Below are positions 52,901-58,290 of a stretch of 64,000 nucleotides of DNA, one piece after another. The stretch comes from Chromatiales bacterium (GTDB lineage Bacteria > Pseudomonadota > Gammaproteobacteria > JAGRGH01), in NCBI GenBank assembly GCA_020445605.1, contig JAGRGH010000031.1, positions 1-64,000 of the forward strand, given 5' to 3'. The translations under genes were made by a program, and so were the position numbers. How positions within the stretch are numbered: position 1 is the first letter of the stretch; the number at the start of each line of letters is the position of its first letter. The notes under the pieces are model-generated. The model was not told where the DNA came from, made no database searches, and saw only the letters and a program-made list of their open reading frames with translations.

Positions 52901-53419
52901 CTGCTGGAACGCGCGGTCGCGGACCTCAAGGCAGGTCGCGAACCAGCGCTGGATGGCCCGCTGGATCGCGGACCGGAGGTCGAGGCCCATGTCCCGGCCC
53001 TGTTCCCGGATGACTACCTGCCGGACGTGCACCAGCGCCTGGTGCTGTACAAACGCATTGCGAACGCCGAAGACGACGATGCGTTGCGCGCACTCGAGAT
53101 CGAGGTGGTGGACCGCTTTGGCCCGCTGCCGCCGGCGGCGAAAAATCTCTTCGCAATTGCGACACTGAAACGCTTCGCGGCAAGCCTGCGGGTGCGGCGC
53201 CTGGAGGCGACCGCTTCAGGCGCGCGGATTCAGTTTCATCCGGATCACAGCTTCGATCCCGCGCATATACTCACGCTGGCGATGCACAATCCGGGGCGCT
53301 ACAAGATCGATCCGGGTGACGACAGCCTGCGCATCACTGAGGCGATGCCTGAAGAAGGTACCGCGCGTATCGCGAAACTTCGCGAGCATCTGAGAAGCAT
53401 CGCGCCCGAGGCCCGCTAG
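49961..53419 (+). CDS. mfd: Transcription-repair coupling factor
   Basis: 1152 residues, full length. The UvrB-like N-terminal part has VFGFPDWETLPYDLFAPLPE (20-residue sample), the RNA polymerase-interacting domain follows (VHELHGVGRYAGLTHLDVGG, 20-residue sample), then the RecG-like motor: GDVGFGKTEVAMRAA (Walker A), DEEHRFGVRHKERFK (Walker B), TATPIPRTLNMAMAGLRDLS (20-residue sample) and ESGIDVPSANTIIMDRADKL (20-residue sample), ending with the TRCF domain. It removes stalled RNA polymerase and recruits UvrA. The start at 49961 gives the family N terminus; upstream frame is not conserved. A multi-hairpin repeat begins one base after its stop. Confidence 0.96.
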   Translation: MNSPVTRNAQGVQPATRRWGQLHGDALAWAVAERARSGAGLTVVVCGEPVAAESCAAAVRFFAGPQISVFGFPDWETLPYDLFAPLPEIVSERLRTLYRLPQAHGGVLVLPVATLLGRLPPTDFVAGNVLLFERGERLDIETLRRRLDAAGYVHVPQVAQHGEIAVRGAVIDLYPMGGDRPYRIDLDDDEVDSIRSFDPDTQRTIERVERIELLPGREFPLDEAGIAQFRSQYRRRVEGDPNRSRIYRDISDGRVPGGIEYYLPLFFPQTATLFDYLPADARIVLAEDALKTASAFLEQVTLRHAERGVDPERPILAPADLYLNESTLAEHLARLDAVETQPMKLPDSTAPLRNFPTGALPELHFHARADDPAAAFRAFAGRPGLRVLVTADGPGRRELLADTLRDLGFAPGTTADWQEFQAGTAQLAVGIAPLEHGLWLPDDGLAVVPEAKLLGIRPAQRRRVRTERDPDQIVRNLTELHDGAPVVHELHGVGRYAGLTHLDVGGIPGEFVVIEYAGNDRLYVPVAALGLLSRYAGTTPESAPLHKLGGQQWSKARAKAAQRVRDIAAELLDLHARRAARKGHAFPEPSGDYAAFAAAFPFEETPDQQRAIDEVLGDLVRGQPTDRVVCGDVGFGKTEVAMRAAYVAATAGRQVAVLAPTTLLAQQHFQNFSDRFADTAVRVELLSRLRSKSQQQAALDALAAGGVDIVIGTHRLLQPDVRFKRLGLVIIDEEHRFGVRHKERFKQLRAEVDLLTLTATPIPRTLNMAMAGLRDLSIIATPPPNRHAIKTFVTEWDDALIRDAIARELKRGGQVYVLHNEIRTIDQVAEDIRRIVPQARVEVGHGQMAERELERVMVDFYHQRFNVLVCTTIIESGIDVPSANTIIMDRADKLGLAQLHQLRGRVGRSHHRAYAYLLVPSLRGLSGDARKRLEAIESTEDLGAGFMLATHDMEIRGAGELLGDEQSGQIQEIGFALYSELLERAVADLKAGREPALDGPLDRGPEVEAHVPALFPDDYLPDVHQRLVLYKRIANAEDDDALRALEIEVVDRFGPLPPAAKNLFAIATLKRFAASLRVRRLEATASGARIQFHPDHSFDPAHILTLAMHNPGRYKIDPGDDSLRITEAMPEEGTARIAKLREHLRSIAPEAR

Positions 53420-53525
53420 GGAAACTCTGAATTGTCAGAGTTTCCTGCGGCACATGGACGTGCCGCCATTTTCAACGGGTGTAACACGTTGAAAATGAGA
53501 GAAAACGAAAAATCGCTCTTTTTCG
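53420..53525. repeat. Multi-hairpin intergenic repeat, copy A2
   Basis: Four consecutive inverted repeats start at the base after the mfd stop: 53420-53445 (GGAAACTCTGA/TCAGAGTTTCC), 53447-53466 (GCGGCAC, loop ATGGAC, GTGCCGC), 53469-53495 (TTTTCAACG/CGTTGAAAA) and 53506-53525 (CGAAAAA/TTTTTCG). The first, second and fourth match copy A1 at 3349; the third occupies the same place but with different stem sequence that still pairs. This keeps structure over sequence. Confidence 0.8.
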
Positions 53526-53618
53526 GGCAAGCGGGCACAGCAAAACGGTTCGTCGAACCGACCAGGCTTGAGTATCGATCGCGGGATTGACCGATCGCGG
53601 CGGTCGACGTCCTGCACG

Positions 53619-53652
53619 AAAAACGGCCGGTCAGCGTCGCTGAACCGGCCGT
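53619..53652 (-). terminator. Rho-independent terminator of the 53-residue gene
   Basis: Arms ACGGCCGGT (53623-53631) and ACCGGCCGT (53644-53652) with inner CAGC/GCTG form a strong GC-rich hairpin. On the minus strand it is followed by five T residues (53623-53619). It lies 45 bases beyond the stop of the small gene at 53697. Confidence 0.8.
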
Positions 53653-53696
53653 CGCACAGACCGGCCACACCACAGGGGTGCGACCGGGCTGAAGTC

Positions 53697-53858
53697 TTAC
53701 GGACGTTTCGGGGTAACGTACGGCGCTTCTTTCTGGAACGATTCCCAGATCGTGTCGTAGCCCACGTAGCCCTTTTCGTTCGCCGCCTTCTGGCGGGTCT
53801 TCAGAAAACGTGATTCGCCCTCGGGAACCTTGGGACGGGTCTTGGCTGGCTCGCTCAT
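53697..53858 (-). CDS. 53-residue basic protein, unrecognised
   Basis: A short open frame read from the ATG at 53858: it begins MSEPAKTRPKVPEGE, continues SRFLKTRQKAANEKGYVG and ends EAPYVTPKRP. It is rich in Lys, Arg and Pro, has no hydrophobic segment or cysteine, and has its own strong terminator 45 bases after the stop, which supports a real transcript. A GGTGAT before the ATG is a weak ribosome site. I do not recognise the family. It stands alone between the mfd repeat and the glutaredoxin promoter region. Confidence 0.65.
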   Translation of the reverse strand: MSEPAKTRPKVPEGESRFLKTRQKAANEKGYVGYDTIWESFQKEAPYVTPKRP

Positions 53859-54187
53859 AACATCACCGTATGGTCGGATTGGGATCAGGGGATTCGGCGC
53901 ATGGGTTTGTTGGAGAAACCCCCGCCAATTGCGCTATTTTGTCATTTTTCCCGGCGGAATCAAACGGTAACGGCCGCCATCCGCGTAGCCGGTCCGGGCG
54001 CAATTTTCGGCTCGTCCCTAAATTCAATGACATGCGATCATTGCTGATTATTTTTGTTTATCCATGCGCTAAAGCTTTGAAATCCGGACGCATCCCCCGG
54101 CGCCCACGCCTGCCCGTTTCAGCGTGGATTTGCGCCGCTCGGCAAGGGGCTGCCGGCCCGGAAAAGCGCAATCTGTAGGTGTCGCCC
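53859..54187. other. Gene-free divergent promoter region
   Basis: This 329-base stretch separates the divergent small gene and glutaredoxin gene. It has an AT-rich patch at about 54020-54080 (for example TTGCTGATTATTTTTGTTTA), in contrast to the surrounding GC-rich text, and is the likely place of the glutaredoxin promoter. No open frame with coding character, repeat or RNA fold was identified. Confidence 0.5.
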
Positions 54188-54457
54188 ATGCCAGCGCGAA
54201 TTGAAATCTTCTCGACCAGTTTTTGCCGACACTGCGTCGCAGCCCGCGAGTTCCTCGACGCACGCAACATCGAATACGTCGACAATCGGCTCGATCTGAT
54301 GCCTCTGGAACGCGATGAGATGATCCGCCGTTGCGGTCTGAAATCCGTGCCGCAGATCTTCATCGACGGCAGGCATGTCGGCGGTTATGAACAGCTGGTC
54401 GCACTGCAAAACAGCGGCGATCTCGATCGGCTTTTGGGAAAGCGCAGTCAGATATAG
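54188..54457 (+). CDS. grxC: Glutaredoxin 3 type
   Basis: 89 residues. The dithiol active site is C13-R-H-C16 in FSTSFCRHCVAAREFLDARN (20-residue sample). The cis-Pro loop SVPQIFIDGRHVGGYEQLVA (20-residue sample) with TVPxxF-type and GGYDD-type glutathione-binding motifs is conserved (GGYEQ here). It reduces disulfides using glutathione in the cytoplasm. A GTG three codons upstream (54179) is a possible alternative start. Its 3' end overlaps the convergent unknown gene by 10 bases. Confidence 0.93.
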   Translation: MPARIEIFSTSFCRHCVAAREFLDARNIEYVDNRLDLMPLERDEMIRRCGLKSVPQIFIDGRHVGGYEQLVALQNSGDLDRLLGKRSQI

Positions 54458-55308
54458 AGTATGCCGTCGCGACGGTTGTGCACGGCCGGGCGATCTTCCG
54501 CCCCGGCCGCGATGCGCAGTTTCGCCTCCACGCGAAGCGCCTCGATGAGGTCGCGATCGACGATCTCCGGATAGAGCATGCAGAATCTCGCGACTTCCAT
54601 CGCGTGCGGGCGACAGCTGCGCTCCAGTCGCCGGCGATCATCCAGGTCCAGACCGTGCAACATCAATAAACGCGGCGACTGGCGTTCGATGTAGCGCCGA
54701 CAAAGATCGCGATCCGATGCCTCCGGCCAGTCCTCACGAACCATTAGCGGTGGAAACGGATTCGAATCATGCCCGTCGGCGCCGCGCTTGAACCAGCGGG
54801 CCTTTGGGCGCGTGCCGGCGCGCTCCGCGACGAGTCGTTCAAACCGGTAATTGACGGGCGGCGCCTGGTTGCGCTTCTCTTCGTCGGTCTGCGCAATCGG
54901 CATCACTGCGGCCGGCAACGCCGTCCATTCGGCCCGCGCGGGAAACTTGTCCATCTGTTCCGCTTCGGCGCAGGAGAACACCAGGGCAAGTGGCGACTCG
55001 TCGGCGGCATCGAGCAGCCAGTATTCATAGAGGTCGGCGGCGGGAAACGGCAAACGGATACTGGCGAGATCGTCCAGCAGTTCGATGAGCTGTTCGTCCG
55101 CCGAACCGCCGTCACGCAATTCGTCGCGCACGCGGTGCGACTGGATGTCACTGGAGCTGACGGTGGCAACTCGTACATGGCTGCGCTTGACGTACTGGAT
55201 TTCCCAAATCTGACCGTCCAGCGTGATGGCGCGATACTTGTCGGACTGGGCGATCTGGACCTGCCCCGAGAACGGCGGCATCAGGCGTTGCGAGAAGGCC
55301 CGGATCAT
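54448..55308 (-). CDS. Conserved hypothetical protein
   Basis: 286 residues from the ATG at 55308, 17 bases after the stop of the HIT gene. No domain was recognised. The N-terminal part reads like beta strands (FSGQVQIAQSDKYRAITLDG, 20-residue sample, then WEIQYVKRSHVRVATVSSSD at 20 residues); the middle has acidic helices (ADEQLIELLDDLASIRLP) and the C-terminal half is charged (LLMLHGLDLDDRRRLERSCR, 20-residue sample). No signal or membrane segment, so it is soluble and cytoplasmic. It is the last gene of the minus-strand run FKBP-TPR-HIT-this gene. The longer open frame (to 55542) is antisense shadow over the HIT gene. Confidence 0.7.
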   Translation of the reverse strand: MIRAFSQRLMPPFSGQVQIAQSDKYRAITLDGQIWEIQYVKRSHVRVATVSSSDIQSHRVRDELRDGGSADEQLIELLDDLASIRLPFPAADLYEYWLLDAADESPLALVFSCAEAEQMDKFPARAEWTALPAAVMPIAQTDEEKRNQAPPVNYRFERLVAERAGTRPKARWFKRGADGHDSNPFPPLMVREDWPEASDRDLCRRYIERQSPRLLMLHGLDLDDRRRLERSCRPHAMEVARFCMLYPEIVDRDLIEALRVEAKLRIAAGAEDRPAVHNRRDGILYI

Positions 55309-55325
55309 GTTGCAGCGACGTCGGT

Positions 55326-55736
55326 CTAGTCCGGGTGGACGTTGTAGAGCTTCTTGTCGGGGATCACGCCACGCACACCACCCTTGGGATTCTCGACATC
55401 CCCCTTGTAGCGCGGGATCACGTGGATATGCAGATGCGGAATCGATTGCCCGGCCCACTTTCCCACGTTGATACCGATGTTGTAACCATCGGGACGAAAC
55501 TTTTCGTCGACCATTGCTTTGCCCTGCGCCACGAGGGACCACAGCTCATCGCGTTCTGCGTCATTGATGTCGAAGTAGCTCGCGAAGTGCCGGTGCGGTA
55601 TGACCAGAAAGTGACCCTCGCTGGCCGGGTGGCGATCAAACGCCGCAAACCCGTATTGGCCCTCGATCATGACCCGCCTGCCCGACTTGCGTTGGCAGAA
55701 CCGGCATTCCTCCACGCTGGTCATCTCAATTTCCAC
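55326..55736 (-). CDS. HIT-family nucleotide hydrolase or transferase
   Basis: 136 residues. The histidine triad reads HLHIHVIPR near residue 100, and the family text EGHFLVIPHRHFASYFDIND (20-residue sample) precedes it. An N-terminal CxxC pair (CRFCQRK) may bind zinc, as in many Hint proteins. HIT proteins act on nucleotidyl-amides and dinucleotides; notably some HIT members release sulfate or adenylyl groups from APS. The aprMBA operon lies 3-5 kb upstream on the same strand, so an APS-related role is possible, but this is inference. Confidence 0.88.
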   Translation of the reverse strand: MEIEMTSVEECRFCQRKSGRRVMIEGQYGFAAFDRHPASEGHFLVIPHRHFASYFDINDAERDELWSLVAQGKAMVDEKFRPDGYNIGINVGKWAGQSIPHLHIHVIPRYKGDVENPKGGVRGVIPDKKLYNVHPD

Positions 55737-55738
55737 AA

Positions 55739-56848
55739 CTACACCTGCAACAGACGGATCAGATCCTGAGCCTCGCGCACCTGCTCCCCGGCCGCCTGCT
55801 GATAGGCGGAAAACTTCGTGCCCTCAAACAATGCGGCAATCTTCCTGAACTCGCTCTCGGCGGTTTCGGCCATATCCAGGGAATCAGACTCTCCCGCCAG
55901 GGCCAGGAGTGCCGAGGCGCGATTCGCCGCAACCATCGCCCAGATCATCGGCAGCGTCTGCGAATCCAGCACCTTGAGCACCGTGTCGTAGAGCGGCACG
56001 CAGGCCTCGAGTGATCCGATGTCTTCCTCGTGCACGCCATGCGCCTGCATCGCAACGGCCAGATTGTTCTGGGTGATGGCCCAGGCATGGAGATTGTTCT
56101 CCGGGCGTCGCACGCCCAGCGCATTGCTGTAGGCCACGACCGACTGCTCCAGCGTGCGCGCGCCGCGGCGGTGCGTGCCGAGCTGACACAGCACGTTCGC
56201 GACATGGCCCATCGCGGCCGCCCAGGCTTCGGGCATCTCGTTACGTGGCAGAAAATTGACCGCCAGCTTGAAGGTCTCCAGGGCTTCCTTGAGCATCCGG
56301 GTGTCGTCTTCCAGCGCGCCGAGACACTGCATCACGATGCCAAGGTGGAGTTTGGTGTGCGCCCACTCCCGCGGGGTCGCCTCGGACGAACGTATCTCTA
56401 GGGCCTGTTCGTAGGACATCGCGGCCTGTTCCAGAAAGTGACTGCTGCCGCTGCGCTGACCGATGAAGCCCATGACGTCGCCGATACAATGATGTATGGC
56501 CGAAAGCCGGACCGGATCCTCCTCGCGGTCCGTCATCATCTGCATGGTCTGAAACAGTTCGATGGCCTGCTGGAAGACGTGCGCGCCACCGAGCCGCAGC
56601 TCATGGAGGTCAGCGGGATCCTGCAGGGTGTCTTGTGAGTTCGCCCACTCGATCAGGTTGGGCTTGTTCGGCGCCAGCGCAAACACCGTGTTCTCATAAC
56701 GGTCGATGGCATGCTCGAGCGCGCCGCAGACGGGCGACTCCGGATCGAGCAGATCGACCAGATAGCCGCCATCATTCTGGTAACGCCACTGAAAGCTGAC
56801 CCCGAGACCAGGACTCAGCAGGGTTTCGGCGTAAAGACTGCCGGACAT
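55739..56848 (-). CDS. TPR-like repeat protein
   Basis: 369 residues with several degenerate tetratricopeptide-like helical pairs, for example FLEQAAMSYEQALEIRSSEA, MLKEALETFKLAVNFLPRNE, LEQSVVAYSNALGVRRPENN (20-residue samples) each followed by WA.....N or LG motifs (HAWAITQNNLAVAMQA). The regular spacing WA-x-T/M-x2-N/H-L is like the eukaryotic and cyanobacterial TPR_10 type. No signal peptide. It sits between the HIT and FKBP genes on the same strand and is likely a scaffold for protein contacts. Confidence 0.72.
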   Translation of the reverse strand: MSGSLYAETLLSPGLGVSFQWRYQNDGGYLVDLLDPESPVCGALEHAIDRYENTVFALAPNKPNLIEWANSQDTLQDPADLHELRLGGAHVFQQAIELFQTMQMMTDREEDPVRLSAIHHCIGDVMGFIGQRSGSSHFLEQAAMSYEQALEIRSSEATPREWAHTKLHLGIVMQCLGALEDDTRMLKEALETFKLAVNFLPRNEMPEAWAAAMGHVANVLCQLGTHRRGARTLEQSVVAYSNALGVRRPENNLHAWAITQNNLAVAMQAHGVHEEDIGSLEACVPLYDTVLKVLDSQTLPMIWAMVAANRASALLALAGESDSLDMAETAESEFRKIAALFEGTKFSAYQQAAGEQVREAQDLIRLLQV

Positions 56849-56884
56849 GCGGGATTACGCCAAGTCGGCCATATGCAGCGCGAC

Positions 56885-57430
56885 CTATTCGAGAACGCTC
56901 TTGACCTTGACGCCCTTGCCCACGATCTCGCTTACATCCGGATTGGCATCGACTGGCCCGCCGAAGGACATCTCCTCGGGGGTCGCATCGCGAACCCTCA
57001 GAATCTCCAAGCGAAACAGGACCTCCCGACCGCACAGCGGATTGTTGCCGTCGATGGTGATGGTATTTTCATCGAGGCGCGTGACGATGAAGGTCTTGGT
57101 TTCGCCGTTCTGATTCTCCATCAGAATCGACATGCCCAGCTCCCGGTACTCTTCCGGCACGTTCTCGATCAGGTCCGTGACCACCAGCGACTCGTCGCGC
57201 GGGCCGTAAATCTTGGTGCAGTCGATCGGCACCTCGATGACATCGCCCGGCAACCGGCCTTCAAGCTCCGCGGTCACCTGCGGCGCAAGCACCTCGTTGA
57301 CGCCGTGGACATAGCCGATCGGAAATTCGACGCCCGTCAGCACGCTGCGAGTCTTGGCATCGATGACCTTGTAGGTCAACTCGACGAGTTTGCCCGGGCC
57401 GACCGGGTCTTCCATCGCTGTCTCATTCAT
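56885..57430 (-). CDS. FKBP-type prolyl isomerase, SlyD-like
   Basis: 181 residues. The SlyD/FkpB pattern is visible: GKLVELTYKVIDAKTRSVL, then FPIGYVHGVNEVLAPQVTAE (20-residue sample; the usual FxhGxxxl helix), with a flap-like insert (CTKIYGPRDESLVVTDLIEN, 20-residue sample) and return to the FKBP strands FRLEILRVRDATPEEMS. No His-rich tail, so it is not SlyD itself. Two starts are possible (57430 and 57415). In the gap to the upstream 117-residue gene lies repeat B2. It may assist folding of the neighbouring redox proteins; this is inference. Confidence 0.8.
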   Translation of the reverse strand: MNETAMEDPVGPGKLVELTYKVIDAKTRSVLTGVEFPIGYVHGVNEVLAPQVTAELEGRLPGDVIEVPIDCTKIYGPRDESLVVTDLIENVPEEYRELGMSILMENQNGETKTFIVTRLDENTITIDGNNPLCGREVLFRLEILRVRDATPEEMSFGGPVDANPDVSEIVGKGVKVKSVLE

Positions 57431-57482
57431 GATCGGTCACCGTGGTTTGCGGAGATACCAGCCAACGTCGCGCGGAACCAGC

Positions 57483-57646
57483 AGGCTGTTGAAACGCTCT
57501 TTTCAACGGCCTGTGATCGCGAGACAGGGACGTCTCGCCCGAAAATCGAACACACAAGTGTCTGATTTTCGTGGGCAACCGAAAACCGCGCTTTTCGGTT
57601 GCGACGTTGAAAAGGCCAGGGATGGGCTCCTTTCAACAAGCTGCTA
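57483..57646. repeat. Multi-hairpin intergenic repeat, copy B2 (inverted relative to B1)
   Basis: Five consecutive inverted repeats: 57487-57506 (GTTGAAA/TTTCAAC), 57518-57537 (GCGAGAC, loop AGGGAC, GTCTCGC), 57539-57570 (CGAAAATC and ATTTTCG arms), 57574-57601 (GCAACCGAAAA/TTTTCGGTTGC) and 57605-57636 (GTTGAAAAG/CTTTCAAC). Read on the minus strand, four of them align to B1 nearly base for base. The element ends on the stop of the 117-residue gene at 57644. Its AGGGAC-loop hairpin is the same design as hairpin 2 of copies A1 and A2, with a different stem. Confidence 0.85.
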
Positions 57647-57997
57647 GAAGATCGAAGCGCCGAAAATCTTGACGGCACCTTCCTTGTCATGACCGAGCAC
57701 CAGCCGACCCAGCCATTCGCCGGCACGCTTGGTGCTGCGCATCCGGTAGAGCACCGTGACATGCTCGCCACGCCGGATCAGACCCAGATAATCGTAATTG
57801 CTGTCCAGGCTGCGGGTCAGTTCGCTCTTCGCGAACTGCTTGCCCATTTCGACCTCGTTCAGCCCGAACAACAGGTCATAGGAAAAATTCCGGACGAACT
57901 TTCCGTACTCCCCTTCGTTGGAGAACTTGATCAGGTCGTCCCACATCGGATGGGCGGCGGCAGTGATTTCATCGTCGGACTTTTCAATGATGCTCAT
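57644..57997 (-). CDS. 117-residue conserved protein beside aprA
   Basis: 117 residues from the ATG at 57997. Its text MSIIEKSDDEITAAAHPMWD, then LIKFSNEGEYGKFVRNFSYD and LGLIRRGEHVTVLYRMRSTK (20-residue samples) suggests a small alpha-plus-beta fold of the SnoaL/NTF2 or PAS-like kind, without a recognised family. No signal or membrane segment. It lies just beyond the aprA terminator on the same strand, and its stop is covered by repeat B2. I have no specific function; a link to sulfur metabolism would rest on position only. Confidence 0.7.
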   Translation of the reverse strand: MSIIEKSDDEITAAAHPMWDDLIKFSNEGEYGKFVRNFSYDLLFGLNEVEMGKQFAKSELTRSLDSNYDYLGLIRRGEHVTVLYRMRSTKRAGEWLGRLVLGHDKEGAVKIFGASIF

Positions 57998-58059
57998 AAG
58001 ACGCTCCGGGCGTGCGGAGATGGAACCATGTTGGTCGGGAGAGGCCTCGATCGGTTGCC

Positions 58060-58190
58060 ACGTTCTCCACGGCGCGGGAACCTGCCGCCATTTCCGAAGC
58101 GCGCCAGCGCTTGAAAATGAGGACAACAAATAAGGTCGCGCGTTCTCGCTTTCGTCACTCTGGCGATACTGGACGGATCGATCAGAGCGC
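58060..58190. repeat. Multi-hairpin intergenic repeat, diverged copy A3
   Basis: This copy is eroded but the A1/A2 order is visible: a GGC...GCCGCC hairpin remnant at 58069-58089, then GAAGCGC/GCGCTT before GAAAATGAG at 58094-58120, and a final hairpin with CTCTGG and GATCAGAG arms at about 58158-58186 that matches the fifth hairpin of A1. It lies upstream of the 117-residue gene and downstream of the aprA terminator. Confidence 0.6.
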
Positions 58191-58193
58191 CCG

Positions 58194-58227
58194 AAAAAAA
58201 AGATCAACAGGTTCGCTGTTGATCTTT
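58194..58227 (-). terminator. aprA terminator, distal hairpin with U-tract
   Basis: Arms AAAGATCAACAG (58199-58210) and CTGTTGATCTTT (58216-58227) with loop GTTCG form a perfect 12-base stem. On the minus strand it is followed by a run of eight T residues (58201-58194), so it is a classical rho-independent terminator for the aprMBA transcript. A further outer pair, CGCCCGAA and TTCGGGCG, encloses it. Confidence 0.9.
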
Positions 58228-58247
58228 CGGTTCGGGCGATCAAAGGT

Positions 58248-58280
58248 CCGGGAGCGTCCGCGCTCGGCGGATGCTCCCGG
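58248..58280 (-). terminator. aprA terminator, proximal hairpin
   Basis: CCGGGAGC (58248-58255) pairs with GCTCCCGG (58273-58280), extended inward by TCCGC/GCGGA with a one-base mismatch. The hairpin starts 10 bases beyond the aprA stop on the minus strand and lacks its own T-run; together with the distal hairpin it would form a strong double terminator and could also protect the messenger 3' end. Confidence 0.75.
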
Positions 58281-58290
58281 CCGACATTGA

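Noticed and set aside
57998-58243. N-terminal extension of the 117-residue gene to a start at 58243
   Set aside because: The added text is translated repeat A3 and resembles translated A1 and A2 fragments, so it is a repeat artefact; coding character starts at 57997.
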